Made by a program: the position numbers and the translations under genes
The notes under the pieces: model-generated
Databases searched by the model: none
Told to the model about the DNA's origin: nothing
The model's input: only the letters and a program-made list of their open reading frames with translations
NCBI GenBank assembly: GCA_003116995.1
Contig: BDSL01000012.1
Coordinates: forward strand, 620,001 to 684,000
DNA: 64,000 bases
Source: Yamagishiella unicocca
Lineage: Eukaryota; Chlorophyta; Chlorophyceae; Chlamydomonadales; Volvocaceae
Reading direction: 5' to 3'
Part shown: piece by piece, positions 20,261 to 33,600 of the stretch
Layout: the number at the start of each line of letters is the position of its first letter
How positions within the stretch are numbered: the first letter of the stretch is position 1

Positions 20261-23181
20261 TCACATCTCAATCACGACCTTTCCCACGTGCTCGCCCCGC
20301 AGCATGTAGTCGATCGCGTCAGCCACCCCGTCGACGCCCTGTACGGCAGGAACCATCATGAACGGATCTGGAGCTCAGTATGAAGTTGGGGTGAGAAAAC
20401 TTATCTGTGGAGGGTGTTGAGCTTGTGAGAGGCGTGCCTTGGGCATGTTCACGTGCCCACGTGATGGCACACGCGATCAACTGGTAACCGCCCAACCGCC
20501 CAATCACCTACCCGGCGTCCGTGACCCTGGTCCGTGATGACGCGCAGCTGGCCGCGGCGGGCCAGGTCAAACACACGCCGGCGGCATCGTAGGATAGCCT
20601 TCAGGTCCTGTCGTTTGCTCAACATGCAAACGATTGGGCGGGCATTCCTGGTCACGGCTCGAATCAAGGCATAGTCATAGCACGCAATCATACGTCCTCA
20701 CGGCTCGAATCAAGGCATAGTCATAGCACGCAATCGTACGTCCTCGTACCATAGTAGGCTGTGAAAATACCGTCACCGCCCGAATCCAGAGAACCCGGTT
20801 TTCCCTGCCCGCTTCCTGGACATGACGAACCTTTGGCCATATCTGCCCGATGATACGTTGCTGCTCGTGCACCTGGTCGATGCCGCCCCAGAACAGCTCT
20901 GCGCTCGACAGCACGAGCCCCGCTGCCGCCGCCGCTGGTGTCTCCGCCGCCGCTGTGTCCTCAGCCACGGCTTCACATGTCGCCAATGTCGCCTCAGGTG
21001 GCATTGCCTGTGGTGCCTTGCTTGCGGCGGGTGCGGACGTGGGTGCGCCCGCTGCCGGACTGCTGCTGCCGCCGCTGCTGCCGGCGACACGGCAGCTCGC
21101 GACGGGAGTTCCCCCACCTGATGTGCTGGGGCTGTCGTCGTCACCACCGCCACCGCTGCCGCTGTCCCAGCTGTAGCCGTGTACATGAGGGTACTCGGAG
21201 ATGTAGCCCACCTACGCAGATTTCGGAGCGCCGGGTCGGGTCGTCACGCATGTTCGAGTGCCTGGGTTGCGGAGGCTCGGCGAGGCGAGGAGACGCCTGC
21301 CTGCCCGAGGAGCAATCCTCCCGCTCCATTACCCACACAAATCCCACCACCCAAGTCGCCACTTACAATCGTCACACATACACAACGCCGCCCGTCCTTG
21401 AGGTGTCCACCCCTTCCTTGCCTCCCCTTCCTCCCAACTCGTCCACGCCCAAACACATGCACGTCAACCGCCCCCCCCTTCACCTGCAGAAGCCTCCCCG
21501 AGGGCGCCAAGCAAGCCAGCAGCTGGTTCCGGAGCTGGCCTCCAACGCCTTCGTAGACCACGTCCAAGCCATTAGGGAAAAGCCCCTGCAGCGTTGTAAC
21601 GACGTCCTGCACAACACGGCCAAGCGCACCAGGGCTACACTCAGTTCGCACCTGGGAATGCATCCAACCAATCGCAACCACCAGCTGCATCGGCACGCCG
21701 CAAACTGAATCCGTTTCTGCGCACCCCTCCTTGCCGGCCCCGAAGGTAATTGCCTCCATCACCCCCAAGGTTCCGCACGCACCTCCTTCCGGTAGTCCAC
21801 CACGTGATGGGCCCCCAGCGCCGCCACAGCCTCCGCCTTGCGGGTCCCGCCTACAACCGCTACAACCGTCGCGCCCGCCGCAACCGCCAACTGCACCGCC
21901 AGGTGGCCGGTGCCTCCTGCGGCAGCCGTCACCGCCACCACCTCACCCGTCCGGACTCGGGCGGTCGCCTGCGTGAATTAATGGCGGGCGCCACGCCATG
22001 GAGTGACGTCATCGCGGGTGTTCTGCCGTTCTCCCTGGGTCGGCCCGCTCCGGCTCAGGAGCATTCGGTGCCAGGTAGGGCTCTACATACACTCTGGAGC
22101 ACTTCTTGCACACCTAGTCTCGCCCGCACAGCCCGCAAACCGCCCTGTATTCCTTCAGCCGCTCGGAAGCTCCAGCCCCTCCCAGGAGCGTACCCTGCCA
22201 ACAGCGACCCCTATACCCGCGAAATCCTGCTCCCTGAAAACAGCTGTGATGCAGCCGCCCACCTCCAGTGCCACGCAGGCGGTCGTTCCCGACAGCACCA
22301 GCGCCACTGCCTCCGCGCCCGACACCTCATCCGGCACAGGCACCACAAACGAAGAACGCGCCGTGACGTACTCCGCGAAGGCCGCCGCCCCGTTCACTGC
22401 AACTCGCTGTCCCACCTGCGTTGTTGGAAAGCCGGGAGCTGGGCGCAAGTGCAGCCGCCGTTTGGGCATAGCAAAGCGAGAAAGCATGCGCTGGGTAGGC
22501 TGTGTCTCCGATACTGGTAACAGCCGCTATGCGACGTACCGCGAGGCCGGAGACGCCGGGCCCCAGAGCCGCCACCACTCCCGCGCCCTCGGCTCCTAAG
22601 GAGAAGTCCTGCAGCAAATGGGAACCGGGGTTTCGAGGCACGCCATGCATATGCCGGCTTATTGGGAACCTCCCCTACTCGCCCTCTGCAATCTGCCCAC
22701 CTGCAACCGGCGGTTCGGTTCGAAGGCGTACTCCCCACGGGCGCGAAATGTTTCGCAGCCGCCGTTAATGCCCGCGTGGCTGACCCGAATCAGGACCTGG
22801 CCGCGTTCGAGGCCGAGGTGGGGCCAAAGGGGGCTGGGCGGTTGGTCAGTGGCGGCGGTGGCAGGCGGTGCTGCGTGAAACCCGTACCTCTCCTTGCCCC
22901 GGCGGGGTCAACTCCAATTCCTGAACAGTTGCCACTTCACGGAAGCTGGCGCCACAGTGCCTTGCGACCAGTCGCTTGTATGTGGCAGGTAGAGCGGGTG
23001 GTGCAACCGCCGGGTGGACATCAACGACATAATTTGACTTCACTTCAGCGCTATTAGTCCTAGCTACGATGTTTTGCTTTCGGGGAACCTTTCCTTGAGC
23101 GCCGCGACAGGCCGCCAAGGGCAGTCGATGGCGCGGTTGTACATCGCGCGGATCTGTCCGTAAAATTTTACTAGGCTGCAT
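20261..23181 (-). CDS. Medium-chain reductase, ZADH2/PTGR3 type
   Basis: NADPH-dependent, zinc-less alcohol dehydrogenase/quinone-oxidoreductase family, closest in pattern to ZADH2/prostaglandin reductase 3. Nine exons: 23181-22888, 22796-22701, 22608-22540, 22415-22263, 21968-21783, 21606-21484, 21211-20831, 20607-20508, 20367-20261; 502 residues, all in phase. Seen: YKRLVARHCGASFREV; LIRVSHAGIN; GAEGAGVVAALG; VSGTTA-like LVLSGTTA; the dinucleotide-binding AAAGGTGHLAVQLA at ~218; HVVDYRKE; GLDVVYEGVGG; and the C-terminal GEHVGKVVIEM. The first ~70 residues are Arg/Ala-rich and poor in acids, and may be an organelle transit peptide. Exon 7 has a ~70-residue Ser/Gly/Ala insertion. The exon 8 donor (GTAG|GTGATT) was chosen to keep phase. 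Start is the first ATG of its frame. Confidence 0.92.
20655..20746. repeat. 46-bp tandem duplication in a reductase intron
   Basis: CGGCTCGAATCAAGGCATAG... occurs at 20655-20700 and again at 20701-20746 with two substitutions. It lies in the intron between exons 7 and 8. Confidence 0.95.
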
Positions 23182-23514
23182 TGAAGCTAAAATTACAAGC
23201 CAGAAAGTCGTTGCGGGCGCTTTGGGGGATGCGATGAAAGGACATTGGTTTCGGGGCAGCAGTCGTGTCGTGCCTACCGGTACTGCTTGGAAAGAAACGA
23301 TAAATCTACTTACACATATCCGCAGTTTGATCTTTTTTAGTATACCACAGCTAAGAACCAGCGCTCCGGATAGTACCCGCAACGGCTACGACGCAACGGG
23401 CGTCATTCCGAAATCTACATTTGCGCTAGACCAGCTGCGCTGATAGGACCTCAATAGGTACAGGAAGCTACAGCGACAGAAACAGCACCGACAGCGCAGA
23501 CAGTCAACTTCAGG
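23182..23514. promoter_or_regulatory. Shared upstream region of divergent reductase and UGPase genes
   Basis: 333 bp between two start codons pointing away from each other, so it should contain both promoters and 5' untranslated regions. No canonical TATA box stands out. Confidence 0.5.
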
Positions 23515-26500
23515 ATGGCGGTGCGTGTCCTGTCCGGTCAGATCAACGATCACGCCTTGGGAACACACCGTGATGCCTTAATTACGCTTGCATAGGATCA
23601 CTTCGACGCATTCAAGTCCAAGATGACTGCCGCCGGCCTCAGCGAGGCAGCCATGGCGGCATTCAAGAAGAACTACGACCAGCTGGTTGCTGGCGTAACG
23701 GGCATGGTGAGTAAATAAATGCAACAAAATTCCCACTGTTGTAACTGTGACTATGCTAGGCGTGTTGAGTGCGACACCCCCAACCAACTTCACGCACACG
23801 GTTGTAACCTGTCAGACGCTACCCCCAAGCTCCTTGCCCTGCCGCGTCAGGCTGCCGCTAACCCCATGGTATTTGTTCTATCCTTACAAAACTGCTACAG
23901 GTTGCGGAGAACACAATCGGCAGCGCCACCGGCCTGCCCTCTCTGCTGGACCTTCCCAGTGTATCCCCCGCCGATGCCAAGGTATGCGGCCTTCAAACAG
24001 GCCCCGCTGCCCCTGTTTCCCGACAGCGCAGCCTGTGCGGGGTGTAGCACTTAGGCGTGCCGAGTCCCTAGCGATAATCCGGGGTAGCAGCCCCCAACAT
24101 CACGACATTCCGGCAAGCCCTTGACACGTGATACCCGTCCTTAACAGCCGCGTTTCTTTACCTTGAACGGACCGTTTCACACGTCAAGCTCTGACTCTAT
24201 TCTTCTGATCCGGCCTCCTGGCTCGTCTGCAGACCCTGCTGTCACAGACCGCCGTGCTGAAGCTGAACGGCGGGCTGGGTACCAGCATGGGGCTGGAGAA
24301 GGCAAAGTCGCTGCTGGTGGTGAAGGACGGCAAGACGTTCCTGGACCTCATTGCGGAGCAGGTGTGTGAGAGGCAGGGGGAGGATAGTGGTGGGGAAGCA
24401 TAGTGCGCAGGCGAAGAGGGAGAAGTGGGATGGGTGGGCGGCCAGTTAGCCGGGCACTTCATTGAGCATGTACGGCAATCAGGTGCACGGTAACTTAGTC
24501 ACAAAGCAGTGGGCAAGGGGCGGGAGACCATGTTGTGCAGGGGCAGGGGCGTTTTGGTGGTGGAAAGCCGTGTAAGTGACCGGGAACAGGCAGAAAGGGT
24601 TTCCAGCAAGCAGGACGGAGCGACCATCGTGGAGACCGTCGATTAGTAGGTTCCTGGGGTTGAGGTCAGGTCAGGATGAGGATAAGAGGTGTGGGTACTG
24701 AAAGGAGTGCTGATGCATCCATGCACCCTGGGCGCCGCTGCACAGGTTAAGCACATGCGCAAGTCGTACGGCTCCAACGTCATCTTCACGCTCATGAACA
24801 GCTTCTCGACCAGTGCAGACACCAAGGCCTTCCTCAAGGCCAAGCACCCGGACCTGCTGGAGGTGAGCTGGCAGCGTGAGGACTAGGCAGGGCAGGCGGC
24901 CAGCCAGGCAGGCAGGCAGGGGCGTCGGGAGGCCATGAAAATCACGCACATGCTTCCCCGTGTAATACCGGCCCCGCCACCGTTTGCTGTCCTGTAACCC
25001 CGCGAACGGCCTCTGCTGCCTGCTCCGACTACCGCCCTCACCAAACCCTCCCAAACCCCAACCCCTTAGTGCCCGTCCCCCTTGTTGCCACCGTCCACAC
25101 GCCATGCCATGCTACCCCCCACCCGTCCACCCCTCCCTGGACCGCTAGGAGCCCCTGATCGAGCTGATGCAGAACATGTCGCCCAAGGTGGATGCCGCGA
25201 CCAACGCCCCCGCCAGCTACCCGGCGCAACCCGACATGGAGTGGTGGGTGCCGGGCGCCGGGCGGTCAGGCAGGGCGCCGGATGGCTGCGGCTGTTTGGG
25301 GGTTGAGGAAGGAGGTCGGCTTGCTGGATAAGCTCTCGAAGGGGCCAAACAGGGTTGTCCTCCCACTGCCTTCGCCTTGTCAATTTATTTTCATTTAGCC
25401 ACAGCCCTGCGCCCCCACAGGTCGCCTCTAACCCCAGACCGCCCATACCCCCACACCCCCCATACCCCCCATACCCCCACACCCCTCCATACCCTCACAC
25501 CCCAGCATGCGCCCGCAACCAGGTGTCCGAAGGCTATGCGCCAGCTACACTGCCCATGCCGTGTAACCGGGTCTTTACGCCACACCCCTGGCCCCCCAGG
25601 TGCCCGCCCGGCCACGGCGACATCTACCCCTCGCTGCTGGGCTCCGGCATGCTGGACGACCTCATCAAGAAGGGAATCAAGTGCGTTGCGAGCCCCCAAC
25701 CAACTTCGTTTCACGGGATTCCTCTCTATCCCCCCTCCCGCGCCTAAGGGGATTACGCTCTTGCTCACCTGCACACCGCCAGCCTGCCCTCCGTGTGGCT
25801 CCCCAATCGGGCGGCGTAGCCACCACCCGCACCCTCACTCACCCCCAGGTACCTCTTCGTGTCCAACTCGGACAACCTGGGCGCCACCCTGGACCTGGAC
25901 CTGCTCAGCTACTTCGCGCAGTCGAAGAAGGCCTTCCTCATGGAGGTCAGCGTGGAGCATGGCACCGGGCGATAGGGGCTGGGTGTGGCTGGCTGGGTGT
26001 TGCGGCCTCACAGGACTCATCATACCGGTTGCGAACACGCCGGCAGCCAAGCACCAGAGCGCCCTGGCTCGGCAGCCTACGGTGCCCCGCCCTTGTCTGG
26101 AATGTGGAATGGTCGTGTAAACGGGGTAGAAGGGCAGCGCCAAGCCTCCCAACCCCGCCCACTGCCCGCACTGCCCGCGAAGGTGTGCGAGCGCACCGCC
26201 GCCGACAAGAAGGGCGGCCACCTGTGCGTGCGCAGCTCGGACGGGCGTCTGATGCTGCGCGAGAGCGCCATGTGTCCGGACGCGGACAAGAAGGCGTTCG
26301 AGGACATCGTGAAGCACAAGTGAGTGGCGGGAAGAGAGAGGGAGCGCAGAGGGTGTATGCGGCCTGCAGGGCGGTGGGGCCTGGCGTTCGGTGTTCCGTT
26401 GGGGTGAGGGCTACATTCTCTTTGGTGTGCGACCCTAGTAGCTGGGTGTACTACATGAGAAAACGACACCGCCGTATGGCATCATCACCGCTCTCCTCGC

Positions 26501-27919
26501 GCCGAACCCCGCCGTCCACCCGCGTTTTCCTAATCGGTTTCCTAGTCAGTGCCGTCCCACGGGCGTTCCTCACAAACCCTCCGCCCGTGCCCGCTTCCCC
26601 TCCGCGCGCCCACCCCCTCCGCCCGCTCCCGCCCACAGGTACTTCAACACCAACAACCTGTGGGTGTCCCTGGATGAGCTGAAGGCCACGCTGACGTCCT
26701 CTGGCGGCGCACTGGACCTGCCGCTGATTAAGAACAAGAAGACCGTCAACCCCCGCGACTCCAGCTCCGCCCCGGTGTTCCAGCTGGAGACCGCCATGGG
26801 GTCCGCCATCGAGTGCTTCGACAGCGCGGGTAGGCAGGGGAGGGCCCGCCAGGGCGACGAGCACGCTGGTGCTCGGCGCCACACCACCGCATAACCCTCA
26901 TCCATCCCACGCTACTTCGCCGCACCCCGCCACTCACGTCACGCCCCCACTCCCTCGCTTTCCTCCAGCTGGTGACCGTCTCCCTCCTCTCTCCTCCTTT
27001 GTCGGCTCACCGGCTTGCTGCCTACCCCGCCTCACCGCTCCTCCTGCCAGGCGCCATCGTGGTTCCCCGCTCGCGCTTCGCGCCCGTCAAGACTTGCTCC
27101 GACCTGTTCGTGCTCCGCTCGGACGCCTACGTGATCGCGGAGGACGCCACCGTGGCTGTGGCCCCCGGGCTGCCGGGCGGCGTGCCGCTCATCAAGATGG
27201 ACGACAGCCACTACAAGCTGGTGGATCAGCTGGAGGTGGGGAAGGAGGGCGGGGGAAGGAGAAGCCGCCCATGCTGGCAATGCCGCATTTTGCGCGCGAT
27301 GCCTGGTAGCCTATCGGTGTCCTACAGACCGTTTCTTTACATGCTCGTTTCTTTACATGCCCGTCTTGCCCCTATGTCGGCCCTCCCAACCCCAACCCCA
27401 ACATTCCACCCACGAAGGCGCTGGTGTCGGCCGTGCCCAGCCTCAAGGCTGCCACCTCGGTCACCGTCAAGGGGCCCGTCAAGTTCTCGCCAGGTTAGTG
27501 AAGGGGGGGGTGCTTCGGGGTTCAGTGGAGGGTAGCGCTTCGGGAGCCTCGGGTTACGCCAGACGCCCAGCCTGAAGATACGTCAGCACTGCTGCAATAG
27601 CAGGAGATGCACTTGATTTGAAACCTCGAGGGTAGTTCGGCGGCGAGATGGTGTCCCTTGGCGTGCCCATAGCGCGTGCCTTACTGTTCGCGTCCTCCCT
27701 AGCCCGCGCCCCCAATGCCTCACCTCCCGCTGTGCCCCGATCCTTGGTCCGCTCCCCGCCTCACGGGCCAACGTCCTCTGCAATGCTCTACCGGCCGCAG
27801 GCGTGGTGCTCAAGGGTGAGGTGGTGCTGGAGGCTGCGGGCAGCTCACCTGCCGTCCTGGCGGCCGGAGAATACACCGGCACCATCAAAGTGGGCGAGCC
27901 GGCAGCAGTTCCGGCTTGA
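23515..27919 (+). CDS. UGP: UTP-glucose-1-phosphate uridylyltransferase (UGPase)
   Basis: Makes UDP-glucose from UTP and glucose-1-phosphate in the cytosol for sucrose, cell-wall and glycoconjugate synthesis. Thirteen exons: 23515-23520, 23596-23706, 23901-23981, 24233-24361, 24746-24862, 25149-25243, 25600-25680, 25849-25945, 26183-26319, 26639-26829, 27051-27235, 27418-27493, 27801-27919; 474 residues, the usual plant length, all in phase. Motifs: [19 protein letters not shown] (nucleotide-binding loop, Lys75 onward); [71 protein letters not shown]; and the C-terminal left-handed beta-helix. Exon 1 is just ATG GCG followed by a GTGCGT donor. This gives [16 protein letters not shown]. Otherwise an in-frame TAG precedes the ATG at 23623. 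TGTAA at 28643. Confidence 0.95.
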
Positions 27920-30695
27920 AGCCGCGGCAGTATTGCTCAGGCCGCGATTCCTCTTGAAGGTCTGTTGTTGGTGTTCGCACGGCCAGAGGGTATCACCCGC
28001 AATCCGATGCCAGCATTCGCGACAAGGACGTTGGTGATATCCCGCACGTGTGCTATTGACAGCAGCCCTCCCGCGGCGAGGGGCGTGGCTGTAGATGCTT
28101 GGCACGCTGGGGCTCGACGGCACGTTGCGCCTGGGGGCGGACCGGACATGCTGGTGAGGGTGCGGTGTGGACTGGAATGAGGGATGACAGGCTCTTCAGC
28201 GAATTGCTGGCTGAAACGGACGTGGTTCTGTGGGGTGAGGCGCCGTTCCAGTGGCCGTTTGAGGTGTATCGTGGAAAGAGGGAATGACGGAGGGAAATGG
28301 AGAAGAGATGAATGAGCTCTGGGTGATGCCGCAAGGGTTGGGATGTGCGTTTACGGACGCATGGTACGGGCGGGTGCCTAGTATTACTCCGGAGAGTGAC
28401 TCGGTGCTGTTGGCGAGAGGTTCGGTGAGGGTGGACCAGTTATTTGGATGCGTTAGGCGAGGAGCCGGTTTGCGACAGCAACCATCCGTTAACTACGGTT
28501 GAAGGCAGTTGTGGGTCGGGCAGTACAAAGCAGATTCGCGCGTCGGCTCACCGGCATGTTTTGTCAGGGTGCGGCCGCCGCATGTATCCTACAGCATAAC
28601 GAGTCTTGAAACGTCATGGGATCCTGTTGAGCACCGGATGCCTGTAAACGGAGCAGGGCTGGATGGACGCCTTCGCTGCGCCTGCCCGTCTAGCCATCAT
28701 TGTGCAGGCAGTGTAGGACCGTCCTGCTGCTGAAAGAATCTGAACTTTGGCAATATTGGAACATGGGAAGCTGCATCCCTTGTAGCATTCAAGCCCAACA
28801 CGGCGTAATTTCTTCGCAGGAAATCAACAGCTCGGTTATATGCTTTGCACATAGTGGTTCATACCACAGTAGAATCCTGGCCAATACTTGACCATTGCTC
28901 GCGAAGGCGACCCACGGGTGTGCCGCTGGAGTCAAGTTATTATACGGTATGCGGTATGCTATGGCCCATTATAACCATCGCAAAGGATAAACGCAAAGAA
29001 TGTTTGTGTTACACAGTAAGTTTTGCTTCCCTGCCAAAACGTTTACATTTCCGCCATAGAAAACCATTAGCGCCATTTATATAGTTGGCATTGTTTTCAG
29101 AAACATGTGCAAAAACGGAGATCCCAAGGATAGAGCACATTTTGCACGCTCTGCGATGTTTTGAAGTGTGCAGAAGGTGCTACCCACCATCGCGACACGC
29201 ACTACAATTGGAGAGGTCATTCTTGCCCTGGTTGCTCGAAACGCCAACTTATTTATCTTTGCGCTTGGGGCAATGTCGCAGACTGTGAGGTCTAACCGAG
29301 TCGCGACTATTGCTGGTTGAAAACTTATTCCTTCCCCGTCGGTCGTGTCCTTCGGGACCGTCCGCAATATTTGGCGTCCTTTTTAGGACCACCCATTCAA
29401 TGGAAGTTGCATAGCAGGAGGTACTAGATGAACTTACTACGTAAGGTTAGATGAAAATTGCGTTGTGGGATGATGATGTTTGCGTGCAGATTTCAGCTCC
29501 TCAGTTCAGAGCGAACGAGTTAATCCTATTCGAAAGAGAGCACACTGCCATGTCCGATGTTACACAGCAGGATTGCGTAGGGGTAGAAACATCACCCTGT
29601 CGCCTGACCGATCATACCACCGATTCCACAGCGATGCTAGTATGCTGTCCGCGCTGCCGCGCACCCAGCAGAAAGACCTTTTCCCCATTCGGCCCTTGTA
29701 TCACTAAACCGCAACATCACCACGGCCGAAACAAAGCAAATACTTCTTCACAGCACCGCCGCATCCCTCTCCAACCGCCTAATACCACGCATCCATCAGC
29801 GCACGTACGCAAAGGATCCCTACACAACTTTCAAAGCACCGCAATAACTTTGCTGCGCTGCTAACCGAACGCACTTGAAAGAGGTGGCTAAAAAGCTGCG
29901 CTATACGGGCACCAAGGAACGACCTGCTGCATATCTCCTCATCCAGAGAAGCACATCCCTGGTGTGTCCAGTATCAATAAGAATAACAATCCCCCCCTTG
30001 CCCCTTGCCGGTATGTTTTTTGCGGGCAATACCTTACCACTAGACTCTGCCACTAGACCCCGCAAACCTGGAACACTGGATCCCTTTGGTCCACGAGAAC
30101 ACAACGTTTTCGCAGCGCAGCCAAGCGCAGCACACACCCGCTCTGCGGGGAGGACCGCGACTACTCGGTGCCACCTACGGCCATGCAGCCGCCAAGAGCG
30201 CAGCAGCCTCGCCATCGCATACCGTAGGACGAATTGTAGGATCCTGCTCATCTGCAACCATCGGCCCCGCTGCATGTTGGGGCCCCATTGGCGGGTTCCC
30301 TCCTCCCCCAGGCCGCTGCGCGCAACCAAATGCGACGGCAACGGCCGCGCAGCATCGGACTGCCGATGCCCAGGCAACAATCCCTCACGAGCCCTCTTCT
30401 CATCGAACTGAACCTGCTTGCAGCTCCCTACCCCTTACAACTCCCGCGGAGTGCCGCCCCCTCCACCGTGGACCCACCAAACCCCACCCTGGTGCAGCTT
30501 TGCACTCCCCGCTCTACGGCAGTCTACGGCAGCGCAGCCCTCACACCCTGTGCCGTCCCCCCGCCCACGTGTCTTCCTCGAAACCCCGCCATGTGCAGGC
30601 CCCATGCAGCCACATTTGCCATGCACACGGTATGATCTCCGTTGTGCGCCGTCCTCCAAACCACAAGCGAGCCAGCCTGCCAGCGACTCAGTCCA
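27920..30695. other. Intergenic between convergent UGPase and PP2C genes
   Basis: Contains the UGPase 3' region (TGTAA at 28643-28647) and the PP2C 3' region (TTACA at 30435-30439, minus-strand poly(A) signal). The middle (~28700-30400) is less GC-rich. It has open frames of up to 178 residues on either strand, but none shows a recognisable motif or splice-consistent extension. Confidence 0.5.
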
Positions 30696-33600
30696 TCAGT
30701 CCCACTGGAGCATCATGATGACGACCGTCACATTGTCGGCGGTGCCTCGGCGCACGGCGGCCTCCAGCAGGCCCTCCGCGGCGGCCCGAGCGTCCTCCTC
30801 GCGGTACGCCACCGTCGCCGCCGTGGACCGGCCGTAGCGGGCCTGACAGGTGGGCGCAACACGCATATGGGCGCCATTCAAGACATCAAGCGGGATTGAA
30901 CCCGGGTACGTGCCAACGACGGCGACGAGGGGAACACAGGCCACAAACATTGATGCGCCTTGGAAGAAGGGGGGAACATGTGCAGCATCGATTCCCCCAT
31001 TCTTCCTTTCGGCCCCACCCACCCCTGATGCGCTGCGCCCTCCCACCTGCAGAACCGCATTCGCGCAGTCCACTGCCTCCTGGTCGCTCATCACGTCCCA
31101 CAACCCATCGCTGCCCAGCACCACCAGGTTGTCGCCCGGCACCGGCACCAGCCTCTTCACGTCGGGCTCGCACTCCACGAAGCGGCGCGGCTCCTTGAAG
31201 TCTAAGTCGCCCAGGGACCTGGGGGGCAGCGAGAGTGGAGAGAAGGAGACGCGAGAAGAGGAGGCCGATCAGTCATGATGGACTGAACCGCGCGGGAGCT
31301 GATGGTGGGGACGTTGGCCCCTTGGGCAACCCGCGGGGGGAGGCAGCTTTGGGTTACGGCTGCCTCCGGGGCCGACTAGTACCACCGCCACGTCCCATTA
31401 CCGCCATGGGAGCCTGTATGCCACTGATGCCCCTCCCCCAACCCCACTCCATGCTTGCCTCCCTCTTCACGGCTTCGCTCTCCTCTCCAACCACCGGCAG
31501 TAAGCGGTGACACCGGTGATCCGGGACTGTATATCGCGATGGGCGGGGCAAGGCCAGATCCGTGCAGCTCACGCGTCTCGCTACCGACCCCCCCACCGCC
31601 ACAGCCGACACGGCCCACCATCACGCACCTGCTGACCGCCAGCCCGCTGCCCAGCCTGCCCTCCCGCGGCTCCACGATGACCCGCCAGCAGCGCTGGAAG
31701 TCCACCCGGCCGCCTGCCGCCTCCACCCGGGCCTTCTCCGCGGGCAGGTGCGGCTTGTGGTCCTCGGTGAGGCGCAGGGCAGCGCCGCGCCGGGACATCA
31801 CGGCGCGACTGTCGCCTACCGGTGGGCAAGTGGTGCGCGGGAGTGTGTGTGTGGAGATGGTGGGAGGGCGGGAGACGCAGGCGAGCATGGTGGGCGGGGC
31901 GGACTCGGGAGGGGACATCGCGTGCGGCCTCCTTCCACTCCACAGGACTCCATTCCAACCCCGAACGGCACCGCCCGCCCCGCCTCGCCCCACCCCGCCT
32001 CGCCCCACCCCGCCACCCCGCCCACCCACCTGCGTGCGCCGCGTATATTGTGTCGCTGAGCCGCATCACCAGCAGCGCAGTGGCCCCGTCCCGCGCCCCG
32101 TCCGCCCGCGCCTCCGCCAGGATCTCGTCGTCCAGGCGGCGGAAGCAGCGGCGCAGGGCGGTGCCGATGGCGGCCTCCTCGGCGGCCATGGCAGCGGGGG
32201 GCCCCAGCTCACCTGGCGGACCAGAGGGGCGGGGGATTGGGCGGGGGCAAGGACCATCTACCCATTTCCTCCCTCTTACCCACCACCCACCCATGCACCC
32301 ACCCACCTATGCACCCACCCATGCACCCACCCATGCACCCACCTATGCACCCACCCACCCATGCACCCACCCACCCACCCGTGTGTGTGCGCAGTGCCGG
32401 CTCTGCCGCCAGCAGCGTGTGCAGACGGGTGGCGGCCGTGTCGGCGGCGCGGGTGCCGTTGTGGCCGTCGTAGATGGCGGCCAGGGAGCGCTGCACTCCG
32501 TCCTGCAGCGGCTGCCCCGAGGAGGACATGGGGCGCAGGCAGTGCACGATGCAGTGCCGGTCCTCCATGTACGGCCGGGCGCAGCGGGCCTGCGGGTGCA
32601 GATGGATCCCCGGGGGGGGGGAGAGGATGGCGGGCGGGCGGGGCCGGGGGTTGAAGGTGCGATAAGTGAGCGGAACCAACATTCGACTAAGGAGACCCTG
32701 TTGGGAGCATGACCTAGGCAAACCACGTGATGAGGTACCGGTAGCTGAGCTGCGCGCGCGATCAACCCTTGGCCTGGCGTCCGACTCGCACCACTTCATC
32801 AGATTGTTGATAGCCCGACTCGCACCACTTCATCAGATTGTTGCGAGCCCCCCCCCTAGGAGCCCGATCCTTAGGTTGATTGGGCTCCCGCGGGCTCCCG
32901 CAGCAGCGCAGCGCAGCCCCCCACTGATGGCCCCAGATGGCAACCCCGCCGCCTACTCTTCCCGCCATGCGAGACCCACACCACTTGCAGCCGCAATCAC
33001 CGCCGCCGCCACTCACCGAAGCCATGCCGAACACCACCCGCCCAAGAGTACGTCCGCTGCTGGACACGGGGCTGGCCCCGCGGATCGCCTCCGCGCCGTT
33101 CGGGTCGCCCGCCGACTCTGCCGCCAGCGTCGCCGCCGTCGCGGACCCCCCCACCCGGTTGCTCATCGTGCCTCCCAGCTGGTAGTGCGCAGCGAGGCCG
33201 TTTCCGACCGCCTGGCCGGACCCGTGGGTCGGCGCTGACGCGAAGCGAGGCGGAAAGGGCGAGGAGACGGGCTGGTAGTGGTGGTGGCCGAAGGACGGAG
33301 AGCCCAGGGGGTGGAGCAGCGGCGGCAGGGACCCCGATCCCACCAGCAGCGGCAGGGGCAGCGGCAGCGAGCTTGTGGTCGTGGTGGTGATGGTGCGGGG
33401 GGGGATGGTCAGCCGCTGCGCCGCCTCCTCCCGCAGAAAGCGCTGAGCGGTGCTGGCAGCCAGCCCACCGGTGCCGCCACCGGCGCCGGCGGCGGCAGCG
33501 CCGCCGCCGCCACTGGTACGCAGACTGCCACCGGCGGCGGCGCCGCCGCCGCCGCCGCCGCCGCTGGTGCGCAGGCCACCGCCGCCGCCACCGGCGCCGC

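Noticed and set aside
23521..23595. UGPase start at ATG 23623 with the TAG at 23593 as upstream stop
   Set aside because: Possible, but splicing ATG GCG at 23520 to 23596 uses a strong donor and yields the usual plant UGPase length, so it was kept as second choice only.
25600..26682. 360-residue plus-strand frame through UGPase exons 6-9
   Set aside because: It runs in the wrong frame across several well-defined introns of the UGPase gene.
29875..30411. 178-residue plus-strand frame and 159-residue antisense frame
   Set aside because: Both are Arg/Pro/Ser-rich without motif. They sit in the tail-to-tail gap between two genes, and neither extends across plausible splice sites.
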